A DNA stretch of 64,000 nucleotides from Prorocentrum cordatum (Eukaryota > Sar > Dinophyceae > Prorocentrales > Prorocentraceae): positions 118,501 through 182,500 of the forward strand of contig CAUYUJ010019250.1 in NCBI GenBank assembly GCA_963575745.1, in the 5' to 3' direction. Of this stretch, positions 55,244 through 64,000 are shown in pieces; position 1 is the stretch's first letter; every line of letters begins with the position of its first letter. The notes beneath the pieces are model-generated. The model did not search any database. It saw only the letters and a program-made list of their open reading frames with translations, and had not been told where the DNA came from. The position numbers and the translations under genes are program-made.

Positions 55244-58200
55244 CTAGGACCTCGCGAAATATTCAGCCCTCGTCTTCTTCAGGTTGATCAGCCCGGCGGT
55301 CGTGTTGCGCACCTGGGGCAATGCGCACTAAAACGACAGCGGACATGAAGGGATGGTGAACGATGAGGCAGAGGGGGAGAAGGAGAAGGAGGCGGAGGAT
55401 GAAGATTGGAGGTTGATGAGGATGTTGATGGTGACGATGATGATGATGATGAGGAGGAGGAGGAGGAGGAGGAGGAGGAGGAGGATAAGGAGCAGGAGCA
55501 TGGGGCAGGAGAAATGCTATGGACGATGACAGGGGCATCTGCGCAGGCGGAAGATTTGGAGGAGGAGGAGGAGGAACTACCTCGATATGGTCAGCGTCCT
55601 CGCCAATGCTCATGAGTGCATGAATTAGGCGGGCATGTGGGTCAACCTGTGTCCAGCAGCTCCCAGGATAACACTGTGTCTCCTGATGAGTGGGGCGTTG
55701 GGCTTATCATTAACGATGGAGGTGGTGGGAAGAGCATGGCAGTCCTCAGCCATCTCCATGTCTGGTGACCAGCTGCTGAGTGATTTCAGCTTCAGGTATT
55801 CCAGGATGAACTCCTTCCGCGCGTACTTCACTTGCTGTTGCTTTAGCTTGTTCCAACGGTAGTCGTGCGTGGCCCAGCTGTTGTCGGTGATGATGCGGGG
55901 CTTGAGCTGTAGGAGGAGGGGACGGAGAATGTTGGTGACCCAGGGGGCATTGGGGAGGAAGTGGCCTGTTTGCGGACCTTGCCCAAGTCAGCACACATGC
56001 TCTGCGTGATCGTGCTAGTATCGTTGGTGACCGTTGGGGGAGGGGGCCGAGGAGGAGGAGGAGGAGCAGGAGGAGCAGGGGAGGAGGAGGAGGAGGAGTG
56101 AGCTGAGGATGTCAACAGAGAGTAGGCGGATGACCTCAACTGACAACGCCCTCATTTTGGCCAGAATTGTTACATAATCCACGTGGTACTTGGATCCCAA
56201 GGCGTTCCATGTGGTCAGGTTCTTCCACAGACCATCCTCCGCGGCAAAGGACGAGGCTGAGGAGGAGGAGGAGGATGATGATAGGGTACCCGCGACGATC
56301 GAGCGAACGCACCCGATCCAGAATGGGCTTGATCATCTGCATGGCAAGGGGCATGTGCTTGTTGTACTGGTGGGGCTTGATCTCCTATAGGAATTGAAAG
56401 AGTCGGGCCCATAGGGAGGGGGGGTGGGATTACCGAAGTCCTGCATCATCGAACAGCCAACGGAGGTCACCTCATCCCAAAAGGGGTTCGCCTTGAGGAA
56501 GTCCTTGGCCGTCTTGATGGAATCAACCAGGGGCTGCATCTCCTCCTTGCTCAGGGCCCTCGCCTGGAGGGATGGGCCCACGGAGGGGCGCCGCTAAAGG
56601 GGGAGACTTGCTCAACACAGGTCAACATAATGTTGACCTATGTGGCATGCTGCCCTCTTGTTGGGACGGGTCCAAGATTCAGGGTCAACATAGGTAAACA
56701 CGAGGTTGACCGATGTTGACCTATAGGTGTCCTCTTGTTGGGATGTGCATATTAAGCTTCACGGTCGGCATAGGTCAGCATATTGTTGACCTATGTTGAC
56801 TTGCTGTCTTGGGTCCACGCTTCAGTGTCACCATAGCGGTCAACATAGGTCAACACGATGTTGACCTATGTTGACATGTTGTCCTCTTGTTGGGATGGGC
56901 CCACGCTTCAAGGTCAACATTGGTCAACATGATGTTGACCTATGTTGACCGCTGTTGTTATATGCTCGTCGCTCGAGCGACTGAGGGGGGTGAGGAGGCG
57001 GATGAGCCTAGGAGGATCATGCTGCAGGATGTGCCCGTCCGCGTCTCACACTCACGTTGAATCTGCAAGAGGGTCACCAAGGTCAACAAGGGTCAACATT
57101 AGGTTGACCCATGCTGACCTCCCGCTTGTCGCTATAGGCGAGGCGGAGGAGAGGACGGAGGAGAAAGAGACGGAGGAGGAGCCTAGACTGACTCTGTTCC
57201 CCGACCAGGGTCGAATATGCAAGAGGGTCAAAATAGGTCAACATGACGTTGACCTATGTTGACCTCTGTTGTCCTCCGCTCGTCACCCAGTCAGCGTTCG
57301 AAGCTCGAGTCGCAACTATGCCCTCAGCTCCCTTGAGAGCCTTCGAGAACGCGTCCGTAATCTTGCAAGCCTCCGCGAGCCTGACTACAGAGCCCCCCCC
57401 CAACACCTCCCTAGAAATGTCCAGGGAGAAGGGGGGGGGGTTGTGGATGTGATAATGGAACGTCTTGGCCGCAGCTTTGGGCTCGACCTCCTCGATCTCC
57501 TGCTTGGACTTCTTCTTGGGCTGCGCAACCTCCGCGTGCTTCGCCCTCTTGCCTGGGGCCTGGACGCTGCAGCTGCGACCCTCGACCCTCGTCCTCCCCA
57601 TGCTCATGTTTGCTCCTCCGCCTCCTCATCTTCCTTGTCATCTCCTCCTTATACATATCATATGGCCTTGGTCTTGGCTGGGGCATCGTCAGCTACGTCG
57701 GGCGATGGAGGAAGCGGTACAGGAGGAGCGGCAGCAATTGCAGGAGGAGCGCACGTTGACTTCGGCACTGCCTGCCAGACAGGAGGAGTGGTGAGGAGGA
57801 GGAGGGATGAGGAGGACAGGAGGAAGCTATGCCTGGCTCACCCTGCCCTCAGTGACCTCCCTCTCGCGGAGCATCCACCGCTCCTTGAACACTTCCTCGA
57901 AGCCCCTCTGAACGTATAAATATTCCATGCGTCCAGTCATAGAATTGCGAGCGTACCTGGAATCCGAAGCCAATACTCGAATACCGCAGGACCCCCAGCA
58001 GCGAAGGCTGGGAGCGATTCGACAGACTGTGCCAGAGAATGGAGGACGATGAGAAGGAAGAGATGAGAACGATGAGAATGCGGAAGGACGAGGACGATGA
58101 GAAGGCGGAAGGGGAGGCGGAGGAGGAGGAAAATGAGGAGGAGGATGAGGAAGGTTACCATCCCAACTTCACAGCGTTGTGACAGTAGTTCTTGGCGCCC

Positions 58201-58890
58201 TCTATCACCCGCCTCGAGTGGTGGCCGCCCTCCTGCAATGGCCATGTCGCGCTCTCTTCTCTCCTCCCTTCTCCCCCTCCTCCACCCCGTCGTGATTCCT
58301 CTTCCTCCTCCTTCTCATCCTCGGCATCGTCCTTGTCCTCATCCTCCTCAGCATCAATCCCCATCCACCCACAGTCCTCTTTGATGATCGCGTCGATGTT
58401 CAGCATCCGCCACCAGGTTTTCGTCGACTTGTCGCGCTGCGTCGCGTGCTCGCGAACCGCCTGCAGGATAATCTGCATACATACCATAAGGATCTGGATG
58501 CCAGGGTGGGATATTCTATGGGGTGGTGTCCCCTTTTTAGCTGATTTCCGATGGGGGGGCCTTGTACGCGTCGTACTTGCGCTTGATCAAATTCTTCTTG
58601 CGCTCGGCCTTGTCAGCGTCACTCATGGCCTGGAACTCCATCTTCGGGATGTCCCTATAGAACGCCATGCCGAGCTTGCCTTTCATCGGGAACTGCCAGC
58701 CGTTGGCGGCCGCCTGCTCCAGCACCTCATCCCTGCAAGCGTCGTTTGCAGCAGCAGCCATCGGTGCTAGAGCGTCCGCAGGAACGCATGGGGCGATATT
58801 CTTCTCCGCCAGCTTCGCCTCAAAGCCATCGATGCTCTGGATGCCTTCCGCACAGTCGAAGGGTAAGTTGCCACATGCAGGCCTGCATGT
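55244..58890 (-). CDS. Intron-rich gene of about 12 exons, unrecognised protein
   Basis: Exons by codon phase: about 58855-58561 (IDGFEAKLAEKNIAPCVPAD..., FYRDIPKMEFQAMSDADKAE), 58472-58159 (IILQAVREHATQRDKSTKTW), 57956-57842 (YARNSMTGRMEYLYVQRGFE), 57771-57667 (Pro/Ala-rich), 57559-57287 (RAKHAEVAQPKKKSKQEIEE), 56563-56434 (ARALSKEEMQPLVDSIKTAK), 56384-56290, about 56257-56117 (KNLTTWNALGSKYHVDYVTI), 56014-55978, 55906 to about 55650 (LKPRIITDNSWATHDYRWNK), a small exon ending 55581, and 55312-55244 (VRNTTAGLINLKKTRAEYFA, TAG). Junctions 1-6 and the last agree exactly in phase; the 56.4-56.0 kb borders are less sure. Donors are mixed: GC (AAG|GCCCCC, AAG|GCCATA) and GT. The true start is probably upstream. 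Lys-rich stretches suggest a nuclear or nucleic-acid-binding protein, but that is a guess. Confidence 0.6.
56605..57275. repeat. Palindromic GGTCAACATAGG repeats inside an intron
   Basis: GGTCAACATAGGTCAACA and its complement form hairpins near 56620, 56690, 56785, 56839-56875 (perfect 17-bp stem, loop CGA), 56913-56951 (one mismatch), 57085 and 57238. TCCTCTTGTTGGGATG-like spacers sit between some of them. The block fills most of the 723-bp intron 57286-56564 of the gene on the minus strand. Confidence 0.9.
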
Positions 58891-58896
58891 TGCGAT
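58879..58896. repeat. 18-bp palindrome near a splice acceptor
   Basis: ACATGCAGGCCTGCATGT is its own reverse complement and lies just upstream (minus-strand sense) of the first exon seen in the 55.2-58.9 kb gene. Confidence 0.75.
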
Positions 58897-58899
58897 TTA

Positions 58900-59738
58900 C
58901 CTCCATTGGTTCCCGTTCCTCCCCCTCGTATCCCCCTTCTCCGGTAGTGGGGGTTCCCCCCCAATCATGCCTGGTGCTGGAGGTGGCCCCATAGACGCTG
59001 GCGTGGCACCACGGCGCGGTGCAGCGTGGGCAGGCGGCTGGACCCCGAAGCCCTTATGAGGTTAACGTCTACTATATATGTCAGCAAGGGTTGAACGTTT
59101 GGGTGGTTGAATTTGTCGCCCCTCAAACCGACGGAAACGTCGCGTTCCCCGCGTGCCAGCTGCAGCCGCCATCATCACCATCATGCTCGCACGGCTGTTG
59201 CTGCTGCTGCGGGCGATGCATGTCTGACCGTTGGTCAGCGCAGGGGAGGGGGGGGGGCACGCGCTCAAACCCTGCAGCCAATATAGCTGCATATGACCAA
59301 TCAGCATGGACCCCAAACAGTGTGCTGCATGTGCTGGTTCTAGGCCTCCCAGATGAGGTCCGAGTAGATGGGGTCGATGATCGTGCCGCATCGCCGACGA
59401 ATCGACGATGCGGCTCGATGTGGAGCCCGTGTTTCCCCACGCGGACGTTGCCGATGCACCGCCGCCGCCGCCGCCGATGCATCGGCGATACATCGGCGAT
59501 GCAGCGCGATCCTCCGATCGACATTTCTCGGACACCTATCTAGGATGCCTCTATACTGGTGCACTGTGACGCATGTGGTACAACTTTACGCGGTTGAGCA
59601 ATCAAATGATGAAAGGTACCTTTTGCGTGGTTGCATGCTCATCCTGGATCTGAGGGGGAGGGGCAAGGATGCAAGGACCGTTCATTGTTCAGGCTAGCCC
59701 GTGTGATCCACAGATTGTCGAATCGCTGCTTGCCTGCC
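58900..59738. other. Region between two minus-strand genes
   Basis: Contains a G-run near 59245 and the second MITE-like element (59342-59550). Unseen 5' exons of the downstream gene may lie here. Confidence 0.45.
59342..59550. mobile_element. MITE-like element, copy 2
   Basis: Left end AGGCCTCCCAGATGAGGTCC...GCATCG is the imperfect inverse of right end CGATGC...CGGACACCTATCTAGGATGCC. Core words CGATGCATCGGCGAT match copy 1 at 46288-46482. The GCC trinucleotide run near 59460 distinguishes it. Confidence 0.55.
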
Positions 59739-62700
59739 TCACTCATCGTCGTCTGGTAGCCGCATCGGGGACATCTCCTGCACGGGGCCCGCTGCCGCCG
59801 CCGATGCCCCTGATGGCGCAGCACCTGGAGGAGCAGGGGGAGAATGAGAAGCATGCAGTAGGATCCTACTGCATGCTTCTCCCCGACATCCCCGAGCCAT
59901 CTTTCCCATCCTCTGACATCCGACATCCCCTGACATCCGCTGACACCCTCCTCGAGGAGCTCCTCGAGGATGGTGTCAGAGGACTGCAATCCCAGATGAT
60001 AATGTCTCCCTTCAACCTTCATCATCGATCTTCGCCTTCTTCGGCGGCGGCGTGCTCGGGTCGTTGTCCACGGGCGAGGGTCTGGCGTCTCATGGCTGGG
60101 TCCCCGCGGAGTCGACGTCCTCATCCCACTCGGACGCGCCCTTTTCGAGGTTGAGGTTCATCCATACCCAGCTCTTGGAAAACCGATATTCCTGTGGATC
60201 TGCGGCCCACGGACATCGGTTCCCCAGGCGGTGGATATGCATGTTCCCCAGCCTTCTCCGTCGACGTGTCCTTCGTCACTGCCTTCTCCTTCGACTCCTT
60301 CTTCTCCTCCGTCTTCTCCTCCTTCGCCTTCGCCTTCGCCTTCGATTTCCCCTTGGATTTGCCCTTGGCCTTGGCCACCGCCATCTGGGTGCCGAGCGTC
60401 TCCTTCTTGTGATTCTCGATCTGCTCCTTCGTCCAGCCTTGGGGGGAGGGGCAGGTCACCTCTCCGCAAACTGCCTCCTCGCACCTCCTCACCCTCTTCC
60501 CTTTGCTCGTCTTCATTTCCCTGGCCATCCTCGGGGTCAAATTTGGTGCGGGGGGGGGGGCTGAGAACGATATGAGTTCAACGTTAGAGCCGTCAGCAAG
60601 ATAACGATTGCCGATCATGATGATGTACCGCTTCGCGGCGTCGAAGTCCCCGCCAAACCACTTGACCTGCACCTGCGTCACTGTGGGCGGCTTTTTTTTT
60701 GTGTCCAACAGCTTGATGAAGTCATGACCACGCTCATTGCACCGCACGCCCTTGAGTCTCACCTCGTCGTCCTCCTGATGTGTCCACACGATACCTGCAG
60801 CGCCAGCCTTGACCGTCTTCACGTCGTTGCACAGCAGCTGCGGCACATCCTTCACCGTGTTGTCACTCCACCTGCTGGCCGACCCTCCCCATACCTTAAG
60901 TCCCCTCCTCTCCTCGTCCTGCCCGCTGTCTCCTCCCCTCTCTCATCTCCCCCCGATCCTCGTCAGTGCACCTAATATCGTCCTCCGCCTCCTTTCCTCT
61001 CCTCACGTTTCCTCTCCTACCGATTCTCCTCCCTCCTCCTGGGCCCTCGGGGGGCCTCTCATCCCTTTCACATCTCACCACCTTGCTTTGGCTGGGCCCG
61101 ACCCAGACGCGCCATCTGGCACGAAGATCACGCCATAGTCTCGCTCCTGGTTCCCGACGAGGCACACGCGAGAAGGAGCTTGCATCATGCTGCAGTAGCC
61201 GCAGTCGAACTCATCCTCGGTTGGACACGGGTGGCGAGGGAGCGGGCGGGGGGATGAGGATGAGCAGGAGGCGGAGTTCCTCGTCGGCAGCGGACGTTGC
61301 AGCTGGTCGTTTCATCTGATCTGGTGGTGCTGCAGCTGCTGGTCGTTTCATCTGATCTGCTGGTCGTTTCTTATCTGCTGCAGCTGGCCGTTTGAGGACT
61401 GCACATGGCTCCTCAGGCTCCTCTTCGCTTTCCTCGCCCTCATCGTTCTTCTCCTCCTCTTCCTCCTCACCTTCGTTGTTCTGCTCGTCGTTCTCCTCCT
61501 CGGCCCCCTCTGCTTCTACTTCTTCATCTCGCACGAACTCGTCTGGATTCTCTGACTCCTCGGCCTCCTCGCCGTAGTTGTTAGTGTCGCCGTCCTGTCG
61601 CGGATCTGCAAAAACGACCTACGCAGACCCCCCCCCACGCAGACTTGTTTGAGGAGGGTCTGGGACCTCAAATTTGAGGTCCCAGACCCTCCCCAAACAA
61701 CAATCGGTGTGCGGGATTTCGGGTTGGGTGGGGTTGGTTTGGGAGATTTCGAGGCGAGTCCAGACGTGGCGTCGATGGCCTTATTATGCCTTCCCATCGC
61801 TCCTCTTCCTGCAGGATCTGGTTCGCCCATGCTCGTCCGCTCCTCTGTCTTCTCGTCAAGGTCTGGGCACGCGTGGGACGGGCTCCCTCTCTCTATATCG
61901 GCATTGCTTTATTTGCCGTTATCTCTCTCTTTCTCTCTCTCTCTCTATATCCCTCTTTCTCTCTCTCTCTCTTTCTCTCTCTCACTCTCTCTACCTCTAC
62001 TATCTCTATCTCGATCCCCCCCTCCCGTCGCTCACTCCCGTCCTCACTCACTCTTTCAATCACTTCCTCACTCCATCACTTCCTCCCTCACTCCTTCCGC
62101 CCCTCTCTCCCTCCCCCTCCCTCCCTTCTCCCAGCACGGCCCTGATTGCAGGGTCCATCCCCCATCCATCTCTCTCACCACTCTCCCCCTCTACCCCTGC
62201 CCTCCCTCGGACTTGCCCCCCAAAACGGGCGTCCTGGCACAAGTATATGATCCGTCCCGACACCTGCTGCTCGAAGTCCCGTTGGCAACGGGCGTTCAAC
62301 TAGAGGGTTTGGTCGGGCCCCCACTGTATCCGTCTCCTTTGCCGCCCCGAGGCGGCAAAGGAGACGGATACAGTGGCGGCAAAGAGATGATCGAGGCGGC
62401 CTGGAGGCCGCCTTGATCATCTCTTTCCTATAAACTTTTTCAGTTCCACCCCCTCTCCACTAAAAGGAAGAGGGGGGCGAGAGGGGGATGTGCAGAGGGG
62501 TGGGAGGGGTGAACAAATTCTTGACGATGGCCTTGTACTCCATCTTCGTCGCGACCCGTCTGAGCGCAGCCGCCATGGCGTCGGGGTTGAAGTACAGCCT
62601 GGGGTCTACCTGTCGGCGGCGCGCTCGATAAAGCGAGAGGGGGCAGGCCTTCTAAGAGGATGGAGGGGGTTCGCACTCCCGCCTTCTGAAACCCCTCAGG

Positions 62701-63106
62701 GCTCAGAAGGCGGGAGGGCGAAGCCCTTCTCAGAAGACTTGCCCCATCTGCACTCCCCCGTGGGCGCGCCGCCAAACCTGCTTCAGCGCCCTGAAAATGG
62801 GCGCGCTGGCCTGGCACGCTCTCTGCAGCTCGAGGGCGTTCGACTTGTCGAACTTCTGAGGGGGCGGGGGCGGGCGAGGCGAACGGATGGATGGGATCAC
62901 AGGGCCCTGTGATCCCATCCATCTGTTCACAGGGATCACAGAGTGAGGGATCACAGGGAGGGTCACGGTGATCAGGGAGGGAGGGATGGGGGCGGGATGA
63001 CGTTTCCCCATTGGTCCTTCACGATCGGGGGCCGTCGGGCGGCTTCACATGACAAGATAGCTGCACTGATTGCGTCTATATCTCTGTTCTGGGACGCTTT
63101 GGGCAT
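59739..63106 (-). CDS. Intron-rich gene of about 10 exons, KRPAA-repeat acidic protein
   Basis: Exon 1, 63106-63002: ATG, MPKASQNRDIDAISAAILSC, exactly 35 codons, donor GTCATC. Exon 2, 62855 to about 62742: KFDKSNALELQRACQASAPI. Exon 3, 62609-62511: VDPRLYFNPDAMAAALRRVA. Exon 4, 62299-62217: NARCQRDFEQQVSGRIIYLC, GC donor (GCAAGT). Exon 5 near 61780-61870 is uncertain. Exon 6, 61605-61280: acidic run, then three KRPAA motifs. Exon 7, 61215-61082: FDCGYCSMMQAPSRVCLVGN. Exon 8, 60871 to about 60230: WSDNTVKDVPQLLCNDVKTV, QVKWFGGDFDAAKRYIIMIG, then KGKSKGKSKAKAKAK. Exon 9, 60191-60017: EYRFSKSWVWMNLNLEKGAS. Exon 10, 59824-59739: ends SPMRLPDDDE, TGA. Phases agree at 1/2, 6/7, 7/8 and 9/10. A TGA at 60092-60090 lies in exon 9; a 54-nt GT-AG intron could remove it. 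KRPAA repeats are frequent in dinoflagellate proteins. Function unknown. Confidence 0.65.
59846..59881. repeat. Perfect 36-bp palindrome in the last intron
   Basis: Two 18-base arms (GAGAAGCATGCAGTAGGA and its complement) meet without a loop, within the intron 60016-59825. Confidence 0.95.
59940..59979. repeat. 40-bp palindrome with one mismatch, same intron
   Basis: Arms CTGACACCCTCCTCGAGGAG and CTCCTCGAGGATGGTGTCAG, no loop. Unrelated in sequence to the palindrome at 59846. Confidence 0.95.
61653..61692. repeat. Perfect 40-bp palindrome in an intron
   Basis: Arms GGAGGGTCTGGGACCTCAAA and TTTGAGGTCCCAGACCCTCC, no loop, 48 bp upstream of the acceptor of exon 6. Confidence 0.95.
61890..62160. 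repeat. CT-rich low-complexity tract
   Basis: CTCTCT, CTCACTCC and CCTCCCTC words; on the minus strand it is a purine-rich intron segment. Confidence 0.85.
62321..62376. repeat. Perfect 26-bp hairpin in intron 3
   Basis: Arms 62321-62346 and 62351-62376 (CCACTGTATCCGTCTCC... and complement) with loop CCGA. Confidence 0.95.
62381..62426. repeat. 21-bp hairpin with one mismatch in intron 3
   Basis: Arms AAAGAGATGATCGAGGCGGC(C) at 62381-62401 and its near complement at 62406-62426, loop TGGA, four bases from the preceding hairpin. Confidence 0.95.
62677..62715. repeat. 13-bp hairpin in intron 2
   Basis: TCCCGCCTTCTGA and TCAGAAGGCGGGA with a 13-nt loop. Confidence 0.9.
62881..62928. repeat. 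48-bp palindrome in intron 1, one mismatch
   Basis: Central 38 bp (62886-62923) are perfectly palindromic with GATCACAGGGCCCTGTGATC at the centre; outer GAAC/GTTC also pair. Ends about 25 bp from the exon 2 acceptor. Confidence 0.95.
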
Positions 63107-63111
63107 GCCTG

Positions 63112-63123
63112 CTTGAGCCTATA
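63112..63123 (-). promoter_or_regulatory. Possible trans-splice acceptor with relic spliced-leader tail
   Basis: On the minus strand the text is CTTATAG followed by GCTCAAG, then five bases and the ATG at 63106. The dinoflagellate spliced leader ends TTGGCTCAAG, so this matches its last eight bases (GGCTCAAG), with an AG acceptor overlapping. The match is short. Confidence 0.4.
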
Positions 63124-63345
63124 AGGAGGATGGGGGAGGAGAGGGAGGGGAAGGGGTGGGAGGAGTTGGAAGGAGGAGGTGTGTCTTCAGGCAGCCTCCA
63201 GCACGCCCCTGAACCGATTCCTGCGGCACCAGCACCACTGTGCCCACCTGCGTGCTCATTGGGGGGGGGGGGGGGGCGAGCGCATGTGGCAAGCGCCGAG
63301 GCGAGAGGGCCATTCCGCCGCGGGGTGACGAAACGTGGATGCAAT
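63124..63345. other. Upstream flank of the minus-strand gene
   Basis: C/T-rich on the minus strand toward the acceptor (63124-63180), G-run at 63258-63276. No gene. Confidence 0.5.
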
Positions 63346-63640
63346 CATTGGGCGGGCCTAAAACGCAAAAGTGATTTTAGGCCGGGGGGCCTAAAACGCA
63401 AAAGTGATGTTAGGCCGGGGGGCCTAAAACGCAAGAGGGATTTTAGGCCGGGGGGCCTAAAACCAAAAATGCATTTTAGGCCCGGGGGGGCCTATGTTAT
63501 AGGCCCGTGTCCATAATGCATCAGATTATGCTAACTTGAAATTATACGCCCGGGGCCTATGATGTTCAAGGTTTTAGGTCCGGGTGAACAGGCGGGCGGA
63601 AAAATGGGACGGGGCGCCTATATTTTAGGTCCGGATACCC
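63346..63640 (-). repeat. 33-bp GGCCTAAAA minisatellite, inverted relative to 44.4 kb
   Basis: Four units of GGGGGCCTAAAACGCAAAAG-type (33 bp) at 63350-63485, then GGCCTATGTTATAGGCCC, GGGGCCTATGATGTTCAAGG and, at the far end, ATATTTTAGGTCCGG. Read on the minus strand the order of parts matches 44374-44655. Confidence 0.8.
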
Positions 63641-64000
63641 TCAGGGTGCGCCGCCGCCGTCGCTCATGCGCCCGCGCCGTTTGCCGCCCTTGCCCAGCGG
63701 CGTCGACTGCGCCCGCTCGCCCATCGGGGCGCCCGTGATCGGCGCGGCCGCCGCGGGGGGGCTCGAGAAGGCCTCGCCTCGCGCATCTGCCCCGCGAGGC
63801 GGCCTCCGCGGGCGGCCCCGCGCGAGGCAGGGCGAGCGCGCGCGGGGCAAGCGGCGCTTCTTCGGATCGCACTCGGCCGCGAGGTGCCAGAGACACCCCC
63901 CCTATCGTGGTTTCCAGGTGCGCCGGGAGCCGCCGCGGGCCCTCGCCGCGCAACTACGGCCCGTTCCCGCGGGGCTGACCAGGCATGAGTGCACCCCTGC
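63641..64000. other. Very GC-rich DNA at the window edge
   Basis: Similar in composition to 43-44.3 kb, which likewise adjoins the 33-bp repeat. Minus-strand frame 63618-63953 is open but Arg/Ala/Gly-rich; both it and a plus-strand frame ending at 44387 finish SGPKI-stop because both run into the shared GGACCTAAAAT border. Confidence 0.45.

Overview
The window reads as nuclear DNA of a dinoflagellate. No single marker proves this; the reasons are the company of features: very GC-rich DNA packed with many unrelated tandem repeats, one Ty1/copia element of the divergent type common in dinoflagellates (protease motif DCGA, long extra domains, RT box HVDD), intron-rich genes that mix GT-AG, GC-AG and odder splice sites, a KRPAA-repeat protein, a family of uncharacterised proteins I recall as dispersed in dinoflagellate genomes, and a short spliced-leader-like tail in front of one start codon. 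Genus cannot be fixed by eye; a Prorocentrum- or Symbiodiniaceae-like genome would fit.

Layout. 1-6.6 kb: no gene recognised; microsatellites and worn repeats. 6620-14941: one complete Ty1/copia retrotransposon with two 299-bp LTRs (5 differences), 5-bp target duplication and tRNA-iMet-type primer site; its polyprotein is broken by three stops and several frameshifts. 15-23 kb: a 21-bp minisatellite, a ~250-bp satellite, TGTA-type repeats and a 77-bp satellite. 19.3-31.5 kb: arrays of an 11-12-bp CCAAGATGGCC-type unit organised into ~1-kb composite units that carry two strong hairpins. 33.8-39.5 kb: an ~80-bp repeat, a CA-rich tract and a ~2.9-kb array of a 90-bp unit. 40-44.4 kb: extremely GC-rich DNA with no convincing gene.

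45-63.1 kb is the gene-bearing third. Every credible gene lies on the minus strand: two exons at 45.5-46.1 kb, three exons at 47.4-48.4 kb, a frameshifted member of a dispersed family at 49.9-52.0 kb, a ~12-exon gene at 55.2-58.9 kb and a ~10-exon gene at 59.7-63.1 kb. Codon phases match across many of the proposed junctions, which is why I trust them, but I recognise no biochemical function for any of them. This is the unidirectional arrangement typical of dinoflagellates.

The most interesting signal is that the introns of these genes carry long, nearly perfect palindromes (26-48 bp, loops of 0-4 nt), each with a different sequence; one gene has five introns of this kind and also a possible relic spliced leader just before its ATG. 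This would fit a gene that once passed through mRNA and later gained palindrome-bearing introns.
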